Positions 46,776 to 58,833 of a stretch of 64,000 nt of DNA are shown one piece after another (position 1 is the first letter of the stretch; each line of letters opens with the position of its first letter). Position numbers and translations under genes: made by a program. Below the pieces are notes generated by a model. The model worked only from the letters and a program-made list of their open reading frames with translations, had not been told where the DNA came from and searched no databases. The DNA comes from Cadophora sp. MPI-SDFR-AT-0126 (Eukaryota > Ascomycota > Leotiomycetes > Helotiales > Ploettnerulaceae): NCBI GenBank assembly GCA_020747065.1, contig JAGMVK010000004.1:2728001-2792000 (forward strand). Direction: 5' to 3'.

Positions 46776-49387
46776 TTAGAAGTGGCGGAAGCCCTCAGCG
46801 TCCTCATTCTCTCGGTCAATCTCGACTTCGGAAGTGTTCATAAAGCCACCAACTTCGACGTTCTCGTTGGTGCCAGCATAATCGTCGTACAAGTGAGTTG
46901 TATAGCGAGTGTGGGGAGCTGGGGACTCAATTCTTGCGGGAACCCAGCTATTCGCGAAGCTATCGTTCATCGATCGGTTGTTGTCGTTGAAGATGTTGAC
47001 TCCATTTTGCATCAATGATGAGCCGGTCATCTGAAGCTCATGATTGGCACCATTCGAGGAGAACGAATCATACAATCCCATTGGGTAATCACCGTCATCA
47101 ACATGGTTGAAGCTGTTATCAAAGCCATTCTGGAAGCTGCCTCCGATTGAACTCTCGAGGCTGTGACCGTGAGAGCCGAAGCCAGTGGAATCAAGGTCAA
47201 GGGAACCATCCTAACGAAGATTATCAGTCGGGCCGCTGAATACAGCTGGGATTTCACTTACGGTGAATGATTGGGAGAATCGTTGGCAAGATGAGCCATG
47301 GACGGAATTGTCGAAAGCATAGCCTGGGTCATTGACAACGAATGGTACTTCTTCTTCCTCAGTAATGTCAACATCATAGTCACCTTGCTCGACCTTGGGT
47401 TGATCATCACCATCGATCTCCATGGCATCCTTGGAAAATCCTCCAGGAGCACGGACAATCTCTGGGATTTGAGAGGATCGCAGAAGATCGAGCTCATCTT
47501 GGCGAAGGTGTTGAATAGTTGAGGGATTAGCCTGGCATCTCTTCCACATCAACGAGACATCGCCGCCGAAGCCTGTGCCGTTCTGTCTTGGGTCGGTGTC
47601 CTCAGCCACGGCCTTCATGAATTGTGGCATGGATCCATGCATTTCAGGTCCAAGGTACTCCACGGAGTGGACAGCATCACCACCCGCGACTTCATTTTGC
47701 AGAAAGGCCTTCAAGATTTCATCCTTGAATAAGACCTTGGCAGGTCCAGGATTGAAGTGTGCAGCATTCTTTGGCTTCTTGCCCGACTCTCCAGGCTCAA
47801 ATCTCTGCAATCCACCAGAAGGGACACGCAACTTGACGATGAGAGAATCTCGAACGTCACCCTCGTCTTCCTCGTCATCATCTCCGGTGTTATAGTTCAG
47901 AGCTACTTTGGCAGATCTCTGACGACTGCGAGGAGTAGGAGTAGTGAATGGATCTGGGCTTGTAGGCTTGCCAGAAACAATTCGCTTACCACGACTGGTT
48001 GTCTTCTTCTTCAAATTTGGATTATAATCCTCGTCCGAGTTAAGATCAGCAGGATCGACTTCAGACTCCGACTCCTCCTTGATGACCTTCTTGGCCCGAG
48101 TGCTGCGACCTGATCCGGTGGCGCCAGAACTGCCTTGAGCAGCTCGCTTTGCCTCACGTTCCTCGGCCCTAGATTTCTTCGCACTCTCCTTTAAAGCACG
48201 TTGTTCAGCAGTCCATTCATCGACCTCAGGAGGCTTTCGGTTGCGACGCTCTCCGGGCTTGAGATCCTCCTTGGGGACAGGGACAAGTTCGTTCTTCGGG
48301 ACCTTACGATATTTTCCTGATCCTCGAACGAGGCCAGGGACGACCAAGCTCTCCTTTCTGTCGGTAACATCATCGGTCCAGCGGACAGCCTTGGTCTTGT
48401 GTGGGAAAGGTGAGTCCATGTCACGGATGTATCCACGAAGAGTTGGATCTACACGGCTGGTAGCCTTTCCTAGCATTGGAGGAATCATGTGGCCCTCGGT
48501 GACTAGGACTTCGCGGAGCTTGTTGAGCATCTGCGTAGCACTTGGACCGCTAGAACCTGGATTGAGACGATGAACGATGCTGTCCCATGGAATCTGGACA
48601 CCCTGCTTATGACACTCGTACTGGATGTGAAGGACGAGCTTATCAATCATTCTTGGGCCTGGTATCGAGTTGTTAGATGCTATTACATCCTGAAGTAGAG
48701 CTCGAACAAGAAATACGAAGAACACTCACGGTGCCACAAAACCAACTTGCGACCAACTTGACGACCATTTGGATCAACGACACCATCCTCAGTCTTCAGC
48801 TTCTTCTTAGACTTTTCCATAGTATTCATGGCGCGCGGAACGAATTGGCCAATATTTCCCTCGGCGTCCATGTATGCCTCTTGACGACCGCCCTTTGGAT
48901 CAATCATCTCGCCGCCATCAGAATCATACTCCCCCTCCTCATCCTTCGATGGTTTCAATGGATTGACCTCTTCCTGCTCATCACCGTTCGCAGCACCTGG
49001 GGTGCCGTTGACCGTGACCACAGGAGAGATGTCGACGGCCTTCGACTTACCCTTGGCACTCTTTGGGATCTTCTGACCATCTTCACTAGTGTTAGCATTC
49101 GAGTCTTCTACCACCTGCAGATCTGCGAATGGGATCCCCTTCGAATTGACTTTCTTCATCCACTTGTGTCGGAAGGGCACCATACTTGCTGGCTTCGTAA
49201 CCTTGTCCGGCGATACCTTATCACTGTTCGACTTCACGACCGAAGCAATGTCCTTCTTCTTCTTCACTGGCGTAGGGGTCTCAGTACCGTGGCCTTGCTC
49301 GCCAGGATCGAAGCTTGGAGGACATGGTCGAGAGTTGGCCGGACGGCCGTTCTTGATCGGCGTCTTGGTAGGCGTTTTGGCGGGCAT
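46776..49387 (-). CDS. Large low-complexity nuclear protein of unknown function with HTH-like segment
   Basis: Three exons: 49387-48730, 48679-47262, 47210-46776, giving 836 aa. I do not recognise a named family, but the architecture is conserved-looking. The N-terminus has Lys-Thr-Pro repeats (MPAKTPTKTPIKNG), followed by 'MVPFRHKWMKKVNSKGIPFA' and an acidic stretch. Around residues 220-280 a helical segment ('MIDKLVLHIQYECHKQGVQI', 'PWDSIVHRLNPGSSG') is arranged like a Myb/SANT or other helix-turn-helix domain. Next come a long Lys/Glu-rich region with 'DEDYNPNLKKKT', an acidic 'EEEEVPFV' stretch and an Asn/Ser-rich C-terminus. The charge pattern suggests a nuclear, probably chromatin-bound, role, which is inference. 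It lies beside a five-gene Myb-like array on the same strand. Confidence 0.8.
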
Positions 49388-51658
49388 CTTTGCTTATTCC
49401 TGGGGTATCATGCAGCCTGCAGAACGATCTGTTAGCATATTATGCCGAATCTGTGCCAATGTCGCGGCATAGCAGATCGAGGTCGGTAGTTCGGGTCACG
49501 TGGTGTTTTGATTATGTCAGGCTGGTGGAGGGAAAGCACCCGTTACCAAGTCCACGACCTGCGCTTGCAGATCACTGGATATGGGGTGTATATGCCGTTT
49601 GTATGAATCGAAATGAGTATGTGAGCAATTGGAGAAGGAGTTATGCCTTGAGATCGATATGTGCCGACGCGAATGCGACGGGGTTCTTGTGGGAGTCCAA
49701 CGTACCACTGATTGCTTAAAGCTTGTCTCTCCTGTCGCAACAGCCTTGTGTGCAGAGAAGACAATAGATCCACTCCGAAGTCTAAGTAGATTTGTGGACG
49801 AAATGCAAGGGCTTGGATTCTCAAGGATCAGCACTTCGATTCGGGCAAATGCAGGTGTGTTGCGACAAAGTCAGCAGATCTCGAGAACAACAAGCTGATC
49901 GAGCTGCGCAAATCCAACAGAATCTCAATAGGAATGTGACATGCGTTGCGATGTGAAGAGGTGATTGCGTTACAGATAGTGGGAAAGAGAGGGGGCTTCA
50001 GAAAGCGGTCTTGCAATTACTTCTCAGCAGCAATTTAAGGAATTGAAGCTCAATGGCCCAAGGATAATGGCCACAGCACGATTGCTATGAGAGAAGTTGA
50101 TGGTGTTGCGGAAGGGAGTTTGGGTGTTGCGAGGAAGGAAAGGTGATTGCGTTGCTGGGAGCAAATTGATTATGAAGAACGCTCCTCGTCGCCTTGTCGG
50201 CGTTGAGGTATGTTGTGCTAAGCAAGAGGCAGCAATTATGGTGGCCTGATAATATCAGAGGAAGAATGAAAAGAAAGAGAAGTGAATTCGTTGTTGCGGA
50301 AGGAAGAGGAATATGGAAGGAGAATGTGGGAGGAGAATGTGGGAGGAAGACGTGTCGGCGTTGGAGAAACAATGACGCCAAAACACAACTTGAAGGCCAG
50401 GAAACGGCCGCTAATTCGAAGTTGCACAAAAATAAGGAAAAGACGAATGCTTACCTTGACTTGGAGATACCAATCGTCTGATTGAGAGCTTTGAAGTTGT
50501 CGAGATCGCAAATCAATTGCGGTGTTGAATGCAGCTTTGAGGTTGAAGGAGAAGAGAATATTGTGAAGTGTTGTAGTGGAGACGACTTCGAGGTTGAGGC
50601 CATGTCCAATATGGACTAGCGTCTCTTCGCGGTCTGTTCTCAACCTTTACAACCCCCCAACTAGCCGCAGACGAAATGCAATCGGGCTTCCTCTGGCAAG
50701 CGGGGACCTCACCAGGTTAGTCTGGAACTGCAGTCTTCTTGTGAGACGTGCTGAACAACTACCATCTCTCACATTGCATCAAGAATGAGGACAAGAGGAG
50801 CTTATGGATGTTGAGATTCTTGTCATGGTCTTCAATTAGAGCTACAGGACTGTGTTGGACAACGTATCGTCTTGATCAAGGCCTTTGAGGATAAAAAAGG
50901 AGTGATGTTTCTGATATAATGCCTCTCGTGCGAAGCTGGAAGATTCCTTGCATGAAAGAGGACGAGAAAAAGACTGCGATCGCTTCTTGTTGACTTTGTT
51001 GTATTCGTAAAAGCCTCTGGAAAGATGCATACTGCGGACCGTTGCTCCTTACACCCCTTGTAATGGTCAAGCGACAAGTTCTCTGTACCGTGCAGCAGCA
51101 TATGTTGAGCGCGATTGCTTTGCTGGGCTCGAGATCCTCGTACATCTCGATGGCCGGCTGTAGGGGCCAAGCCATGCTTGGCCTGGATGCTTGGGCGATT
51201 TCGAGGCTCCGAAAGCAGTGATCACATTCTTAGAGTGGACTTGTGACACCGAAACAGGCATTTACAAAAGCTTACGTTTAGAGCGGAAGACTGAAGCTCC
51301 CACTGGAATGGCCTTGAACCAAGGACTTGTATCCCCTGGAGTAATCGAAGCCTTTTCTTGTTCAGAACGTGGACTTACGGAGGAAAGAACTACTTTGTCT
51401 CCTGGAAATCGTCCGAAAATACATCAAACGAGGCATGACGGCTCCGACTAGATGACAATATCGAGATCCTCATGAGCCTATAAGTTTCATTACTGCCATA
51501 TATAGCTACCCATCGAAGAAGTAAACTGCGTCTTGTCTCCCAGAAACCCGTATTATACGCAGCCGATAATGTTCTGTCTGTTTTCTCTAAAACGCCGCCA
51601 ACCCGACACTCCAGGATATCCCTCTATACCAGCTTCATTATCTCCAGCAGCATCGAAA
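49388..51658. other. Gene-free spacer
   Basis: About 2.3 kb. It contains the promoter of the large nuclear protein and the 3' flank of the next gene. Only short overlapping frames of under 140 codons are seen, none with recognisable similarity. Confidence 0.5.
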
Positions 51659-52608
51659 TCAAGGCAAGACCTTCTTGAACCACTTCTTCAACTTGTTCTT
51701 GTCCTGGCCATCACTATAGCCTTCGCCACTAGTATAGCCCTCGCCGGCATATCCGCTGTCCTCGCTCTGACCTTGGCCCAAGCCCTCGCCCTCTTGCCAC
51801 TCCCAAGGAACAATATCTTTCCGCTCCTCGACCTCCCGCATCCCAATCTGCATCCTGACGGTGATCTTCTCGCTGGACATAATTTCCTCCGCCTCTCTAG
51901 CTGCCCGTCTAAACGTCTTGTCTCTGGCTTGCCGCCGCTCATTGTCTTCAACATCTTTCTGCCACGTGCGATAGGCCTCCAATTCCTCTGCGGTCGTAGC
52001 TCTGTATCGTTGGCTCCTCTCGATGTCCTGCATCTCACCACACTCTAACCGCTCTTCTCGCAAGCGACGCTGTTTGGCTTCCTCTTCGGCCCAGGCGGCT
52101 TCCCACCAGCGGCTTTCATGGTCGTCATTCTCGGATTTGAAAGAGTTATCTTTCTGGAGAGAAGGCCGTTAACCTGCATCCTTGTCTTTGAAAGAAGTTG
52201 GGCCTGGCGCAGTCGAAACTCGCGAGTGAGGCAGGATACAAGGCTTCAAGGAGACATTCACTTACAAACATTTCGGGAGTGACTGGCTTGCCATACTTGG
52301 TCTTGGGCAGAATGTACGTTTCAGAGTATGGAGGATGTGGTGGCTGGTTTGGCATCTTGAGATTCTGGCCTGGGAACGACGACGTCAGTGAATCGCTCAA
52401 TGATATTTGATGCTGGGTTTCCAATTGTTACCTTGGATGAGATCAAGCTTCTCTATAATGCAACGGAATGCTACGCAACATGTAGCAAAGATAGGATAGT
52501 CTGCAAAGGCTAGCAGAGCTAGTCAGTATTCTGCAAGAAGCCATGAGGGTAAACGCATACCGAGAGGCAAAAGAGCAGCGCGATGACTCAATGGCGTCGG
52601 TACCGTGG
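51659..52608 (-). CDS. Conserved-looking protein of unknown function, 5' end unresolved
   Basis: Four consecutive exons can be joined in frame: 52608-52561, 52500-52432, 52369-52266 and 52174-51659. The start codon must lie in a further exon upstream of 52608 that I could not place. The readable part is about 245 aa. It begins 'TVPTPLSHRAALLPL' and continues with a hydrophobic Cys-containing segment ('DYPIFATCCVAFRCII'). Then come 'MPNQPPHPPYSETYILPKTK', 'YGKPVTPEMF', and a long highly charged helix rich in Arg and Glu ('WWEAAWAEEEAKQRRLREER'), probably a coiled coil, ending in a Gly-rich stretch and a basic tail. I know no function for this combination. Splice junctions rest on frame continuity only. 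Confidence 0.6.
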
Positions 52609-53036
52609 CTGCGGAGGGACTTCAGAAGCGCCCTGACGCCAGACGATTTCCAATAGATGGTAGTGGTGATGAAGACATCCGGATTTCATTTCGCTAGTGT
52701 TGACAACAACAAATTGCGTCACGTGGTCGGTTACTCACTTTGGCCTTCAAGCAGTCACTCGGACATTGTTTAATCTCAGGTTGTCACGCCATTGCCAAAG
52801 GAAAGCAGTCTAGATTGATGAATTTCGGGACGTTTCGGATCGCTTATTTGACACGAAAACAAACGTGGAAACAAGCAATGAGTGCCTTCCTCCATTGGTA
52901 TCAGAATATGTAGACAGATCAAGCAGGAGGTCCCCCACCAGCTTCTCCAGACATCTTCCAAAAATCAAGCAGGCAAGATATTTTACCCATATAACTCAAC
53001 GCGAGAGTCTATCAACAGCAGTGTATGTCTGCCTGC
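52609..53036. other. Spacer
   Basis: Probably holds the missing first exon of the preceding gene and the 3' flank of the first Myb-like gene. Confidence 0.4.
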
Positions 53037-53925
53037 TCATTCGACAATCCATGGGCTGTCAGCCCGACCTTGCTCATCAGCAGAATACTGCATCCGAGGT
53101 TGATACGACATCCTCTGGAGTTCGCTGGTACGCTGTCCTTCCGTCCCGGAACTACCATATGAATTTTTGGAGGGGAATCCGTACGGCTGTTGTGATTCCA
53201 TGTCATAGAGTCCACCCATGCTCGAACCAGTCATGCTTGGTGCAGACATGCTGCCTCCGTAGTCCTGAACAGCTGAATAGTCCCTATTGTAACCATCGCC
53301 CATGCCCATCCTAATGCCAGCATATTGAGCCGGTGTATCATAGTATTGCAGCAAGTTTGCAGCTTCATCGAGACTCAGCTGCCCAGGTTGAAGTTTCCGC
53401 TCTTCCTCCTCCTTGACCACCAATTGCTCTGTCTTTGTCAGTGCCGGCTCTGTCTTCACGGTACCGAATGCCTCATCATCGTCTGTTGCTACATCGTCTT
53501 CGAGGAAGTGATCGCCTTTACGTTTCTTGGCGGTGGGAGAGGATGTTGAGGATGGAGTGGATCCCGTGCGTTCGTTTTTGAGGCTTCGGGGTGCAGACTT
53601 GACCGTTGATGCGTTGGAGGCGATGCCGTGGGCTCGCATCATGCGTTCGTATCTCTTGGCCCTGTTGATTGAGACGGGTTAGTTTCTCGTCCGATGCAAC
53701 TTTCCTATTTGAGATGATATGCTAGAAGAGATGAGATGAGGTGATGGCTTACGCTGCGCCTTTGCTGACGATCTTGCATTCTTTTGCAACTTGGCTGAAG
53801 TCGACCTGGAAATATTTCAGCATAATTCGCAGTCTCGCGTGGAGTGATCATACTTTGCCATTATTACTGTACCGAATACAGCTGATAAGAAACTTGAATT
53901 GCTCTTCATTGGAGGCAGGAGCCAT
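53037..53925 (-). CDS. Myb/SANT-like domain protein, array member 1
   Basis: Three exons: 53925-53854, 53805-53753, 53661-53037, giving 249 aa. The domain is N-terminal, about residues 6-58. Helix 1 is 'EEQFKFLISCIRY', then 'NNGK' and an intron, then 'VDFSQVAKECKI' as helix 2 and 'SKGAAAKRYERMMRAHG' as the recognition-type helix 3. The long tail is Ser/Lys-rich with a basic 'AKKRKGD' (likely nuclear signal), an acidic patch and a Tyr/Gly/Ser-rich C-terminus. A DNA-binding or chromatin role is inferred from the fold. It is the most different tail of the five array members. All share the intron exactly before the Val that starts helix 2. Confidence 0.8.
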
Positions 53926-54840
53926 CTTGATGATCGCTGGCTCTGCGCCAGCACTTGAGTAGATCTGTATTGTGGAGGGGAAAGTCTGTGATGTGGTTGC
54001 AGATGACAAGCCGATATGCCTCAGGGATGAGTTCAGTCTTCTGCAGAAATGCGGGTGACAGATTGAGATGAAGCTGGAAGCGAGGTGATGTCTTGAATTT
54101 AAAGACAGCAGGACCAGATTCAGAGTGCAGCCTACAGTCTTGTCATTCAAAGTCTTGGTGCAGATCTCTGGCAGCTGGCCGTATCAAGTCTTTGAGTCTG
54201 GAAGCAGTTTCTGTGGGCAGAAACGAGGCAAGCCAATATCCAAGAACTCCTGGGAATGGAGGCAACGATTGAACGAAGAAGCTCTAAGGTCTTTGATGGT
54301 CAAGGTTCCTTGTCTCCGCTCAACTAAGCTTCGGGCTACGGAATTCTGCATTTTCAATCAAGCAGCAAAGCATCTCACAGCACAATGGAATATTTAAAAG
54401 AAGACGAAGGGTTCATTCAACGGGAACCCCATACCAGCTGCCTAACCACAGCATATTCGCAATCCGCATAAAAACGCCAGTGAAAGTCTTAGGTCACATG
54501 AAGGAACTAGATCAATGCTCAGAGCAAAGAAGCAAGGTTCCGTCACGCAGAGACTACAGTGATCATCAGAAAGAAAGAGCCAGAAAGAAACCATATCCGC
54601 CACTTTGTGTATCCATCACTGCAACTCTGAAGGATCCAACCCTGCTAACTAATCCGAAACCAAACGGCCGAAGCCACCATTGTCGATATATGTCAAGCAA
54701 GCGAGGAGACTTCGAAATCTTTGTGTTGGTTGTCGTAAGTCGGAGAGATTAGGCCTCATTGACATCAGCTACACGCACATGTGGGTTAGCTTGTGGTCTT
54801 CAAAGCATATACAAAAGAAAATGTACCAAGAAAAGGTTCA
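53926..54840. other. Spacer between array members 1 and 2
   Basis: Promoter of member 1 and 3' flank of member 2. No gene is seen. Confidence 0.5.
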
Positions 54841-56596
54841 TCAGCCGCAAAGAGCGGCACGATCAACGCCGTTCTCGAACTTCCAGACGATCCAGTGCTC
54901 GAGCGTGATACCGTGCGACTGGGCATCGATAATGTCTTGGTTGCAGTAGGCATGCTCGTAACCGTTGATGTTCATGTACAAGACTTCGTTGACGAAGTAT
55001 TGGAGAGCATCAACTGCGACACTTGTAGCAACGGCGAGGTGCTCTTCGACTGGATTGACTGCAGCACCGCCATAGGAAGCCTCAGCAACCAAATGATCAG
55101 GTGGGGAGACACCAACGGTGGAAGACGAAGCCTCGATAGCCAAGTAACCAGATGGAGAGACGCCAGCATTGACTACAGCAGCTTCAACAACTGATAGGTC
55201 AGGTCTAGCTTCAGCAGCATTGACAGGGGAGTTTCCATCAACCAAGTGATCAGCTGCTGAGATAGCGACACTGGTGGCAGGACTCTCATCGACTGGCCCA
55301 CCAGGTAACTGGCGCAGATTATTGGGCTTGATGAATGGATGATGAGGAAGACTAAGGTCGACCTCTACCCCAGTTGATTCGAAAGGGAGCTGGAGCTCAG
55401 GGGCAGGAGTTGTAGTGGGGAATTTACCAGCCTCAACCTCCATTGCCTCATCGGCATCCTCTACGTCGGCGTCATCAGGGTCATCCTGGAATTTTCGTTA
55501 GTGACAGAAAGACAAATCCGTCGCTGGATGATATCAACATGCCTTGCTAGCAGCAGCCTCCTTAGCCTTGGCAGCAGCGCTCTTCTTGCCTAGAGCCTTC
55601 TTCGAAGTAGAAGCAGCCTTCTTTGGGGCGGGTGTCTTGCCGACGGCTTTCTTTGGAGCCTTCTTGGCGGCGGGACGAGTGCGCTTGCTACGTAGACATT
55701 AGCAGTGTGATCTTGAATATTATAGTTTCTCTGGGCCCGGCAAACTTCTCGAGAATTGAAGCTGGAAGACCCCGAAGGGACGTCTACAATGTTGACAGAT
55801 GAGTACTTACGAGGCCTCGGCGCCTTCATTCTCCTCTGAACCATCACCAGCAGCAGCCTCGGAGACTGTACCACCAGAGCCACCGGCAACCATGTTGACC
55901 TCGGGGTGGGCAGCCTTAATCTTTTCAAAGAGTTTCTTGCAGGATGCACGAGCATTGCGAGAGAACTTGATACCACAGATCTGCGCAACGATCTCGAAAT
56001 CAACCTACCATAGGAAGTAAGCTTTATTTTTGCAGCGCTCCTAGATACTCGGTCCCAACATGTGCTGCTGGTTATGAATAGTGCGGGGTGATGTGCTCAT
56101 ATGCTGATATGATTTGGGGATGGGAAGCCAAACGTATGAGAAGCTATGAACAGGGATTGAGAGAGAGAACGCGATCTGCAGACAAGGAAACCTCGCAACA
56201 AAGGGTCTGATGACAGAGAGCGTGAATTGAAGCCAGTTTTGATGTATTGTGGTAGCATCATCTGAGTGCCCTCGAGGGTTGGCTCCTAAAAGAGGGGAGG
56301 AAAAGGATGTAAGCAAAGCCAAACATACCTTGGGGACGTCTCCGAGCTGGGCACAGACAGCAGCTAGCATAGTGGTCTGCGATTCATGTCAGCGAATGAT
56401 ACAAATCTGGGATATTGAATCTTAGGCTATGAGGATCGATGAATAGTCAACGTTAGGGGACGGGGCGAAGAGGAGCTGGAGAGCTGGTCCTCGAATGTCC
56501 GTTTTGAAGATGAACAAGAAAGGGGAAACTTACCTCACCAACGGTCAGAGCAGTGTGAGCAGACGAATCTGCGGCTGCGGCAGCCTTTGGAGGCAT
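54841..56596 (-). CDS. Myb/SANT-like domain protein, array member 2 (long C-terminal extension)
   Basis: Five exons: 56596-56534, 56376-56329, 56004-55811, 55687-55543, 55485-54841, giving 364 aa. The domain (about residues 17-75) has 'TMLAAVCAQLGDVPK', the shared intron, 'VDFEIVAQICGIKF' and 'ARASCKKLFEKIKAAHP'. A Lys/Ala/Pro-rich histone-H1-like stretch follows ('KKAPKKAVGKTPAPKKA'), then an acidic patch and a 200-residue extension not found in the other members. That extension contains three related ~20-residue units beginning 'VAISAADHLV', 'GVSPSGYLAI' and 'GVSPPDHLVA'. Intron 4 (55542-55486) has a GC donor instead of GT; no in-phase GT is available. The extension may have been acquired by fusion or read-through. 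Confidence 0.75.
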
Positions 56597-58045
56597 TCTG
56601 GATGGTTTTGTTATGGTCTGAATCTCGCTGTCAGCTTCGAGACGCGCCGCAGAAAGAGGTCAGCAAGGGTGAACGCGACAACAACGCACCTTTTTGTGTA
56701 GAGTTGTTTGTTTGAAGACAAGTCTGCGAAGAGACTTGATGATTGTGTGGAAGAGGGGTTGCAGTTGAACAGAGATGTGGTGATGGGAAATCGATCTGAA
56801 GAAAAGAAGTGTGTTGTTGTTCTCGAGAGGGAAGTTAGAGCAGCGCAGCTGCGGGCTTTTTGTAGGCGAGCAGCCAGCAGAATCAGGCTGGAAGCACACT
56901 AGTGCAGAAAGGGAGTGCAGAAGGGCAGAGAAGCTGCTGTGGCAGTTTCTGTCCATTCACGGCCTTCTCAGCGTGATATCATAGCTGGAAGCAGCGTATT
57001 ATACTCTGGTGATGTTCATTCTTGCCTGATTCGGGAAAGACTGTGCAGCCTCTGGACTCTTGCTTGTCTAGGCTGGAGTTTTTGCTAATTCGATGCTTCA
57101 AAGCAAAGAAGAAGAAAGTTGCATGGTATGATCGCTATGCTTGGAACGAGACCTGGAATGTCTGGTATTAATGGACCGCTATGCAGGCTGGACTTCCGAA
57201 AGAAAGAAATATGGGGAATGGGAAGACTATCCTTCACGGTCTATGCTTCGCTCAAACATCTCTTGCTATTCTGGCAGAGATCATGAGCATCTCCACCAGC
57301 ATTCATGGCGAGCAGTACGACATTAGAATAGACTGTTACTTCCCACAGCACGATGACTCCAGAGATTCTTGATGTTCCAGGGCTGCAGAGAACACGGATC
57401 AGAGCAGAGAAAGGTTCCGACATCTATACACCCTTCCATTTTCCATGACCGAAGAAATAAATACAGTTCAAAGGAGTGCAGCTTCTGCCTATGCTAGGAA
57501 CGCCAACAAATTTGAGGCGGCTTGATGGAAGAAACGAATCGCATTGTAAAAGCTTAGGCAGTTCAAGAAAGAGAAGAGAAAGGAAGATTATTTTCATGAA
57601 ATTTTCATTGCAAAGATCTATCTACCAATCCACGATGGGAAGGATGTGGACCGTTCAAGAAATCAAAGCGTGTCTGGCGAGAGACCAATCAAGAAGCCGG
57701 AACTTCCTTTTTCTTCACAGCCACGAGCAGAAAGAAAACCATAGATGAACTCCCATACCCTGCAGAAGGAGAGAGCCTTAACGAAGATGCTAGACGCCAC
57801 CATAAGAATCCCAAATGAAAGAAGCACTGATATCCTGCCCTAGCAATTTCTACGAACATCCAGCCAGCGAAAGCTTTTTGTTGTATGTAAAGGAAGAGCA
57901 ATGCAACCTAAGTCTCAGAATCCAGGAAATTTAGGGCAAGGACTGAGAATAGATGTAGTGAAATTAGGTCTATGTCTCATCTTCTTTCTCGGCACTGGAG
58001 AACTCATACATCAGCTTTTGTTCCTGAATGATCGAGCCAAGCTAC
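56597..58045. other. Spacer between array members 2 and 3
   Basis: About 1.45 kb with only short frames. It contains the promoter of member 2. No array remnant was recognised. Confidence 0.5.
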
Positions 58046-58833
58046 TCACATGGTCTCCTGTGCATCCACCATCTCCTCGTCGGCATCAACGTCCTCCTCA
58101 TCCTCTTCAGCCTTAGCAGCAGACTTGACGGCCTTCTTGGCGGGTGTCTTCTTAGTAGCAGACTTTGGCGTAGCCTTGGCCTTGGTGACCTTGCCCTTGG
58201 GGGTCTTGGGTGGAGTTGGGGTCTTTGGAATGGCGGGGGCGGCAGCGGTGCCATCACCAGCGGAAGCAGAGGTGGATGCAGCAGCCTTGGCACCGGCAGT
58301 ACTGATGGCCAAGCCGTACTTCTTCTTGAGAATACTGATCTTGTTGGTGACGGAGCGAGGGTTGGAGTAGTTGAGGGCGGTGGCGATCTTGGTGGCGTCA
58401 ACCTGGAGAGAGGATGGATGTTAGCACTGTGTCTGATGGAGAGATCCTAGAGTCTGGAGTGGAAGATGAGATTTCAGGATGATGGCAAGACTTTGGGTGT
58501 GCGAGACACTCCGCCCCAGCAGCAGCACAGCAGCCGATCGAAAGGGAAGACGCATCTGAAAAAGCATGAAAGCAACAGCACTGCACATAGCTGAGGTGGG
58601 TTCGAGTCATGGCGCATTCAGGAAAATGAAGACAGAGAACTGTGACGCGAACGTAGAGTTCTGGCGATGAATCTCCATGATAACCGGTGCGAAGGATGAA
58701 GAGATCAACTTACAGTGAGGACCCCACCGGTGGTGTTCTTGATGCAGGTCAACAAGAAATCGATGTCCTGTTGGCTCATGTTCTCCTTGGCTCCTCCATT
58801 GGCAGTGGCAGTCGCAACTTCGTTGTCGGACAT
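58046..58833 (-). CDS. Myb/SANT-like domain protein, array member 3
   Basis: Two exons, 58833-58714 and 58402-58046, giving 158 aa. The domain is about residues 20-75: 'MSQQDIDFLLTCIKN', 'TTGGVLT' then the shared intron, 'VDATKIATALNYSN', and 'RSVTNKISILKKKYGL' as helix 3. The tail is a Lys/Ala/Pro-rich, H1-like stretch ('KTPTPPKTPKGKVTKAK') and an acidic end 'EEDEEDVDADEEMVDAQ'. The stop TGA at 58046 directly overlaps a GTGAGT donor-like site, so a further 3' exon (for example after 58026 or 57996) is possible and would add a few residues. The intron is 311 nt, the longest in the array. Confidence 0.82.

Noticed and set aside
48677..49435. 252-codon plus-strand frame
   Set aside because: It lies fully antisense to exon 1 of the large nuclear protein, and its composition (Leu/Arg-rich) is what the complement of an acidic/Lys-rich gene gives.
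58590..58612. Possible tRNA B-box (GGTTCGAGTC)
   Set aside because: No A-box or foldable cloverleaf could be found at the right distance. It lies in the intron of array member 3.
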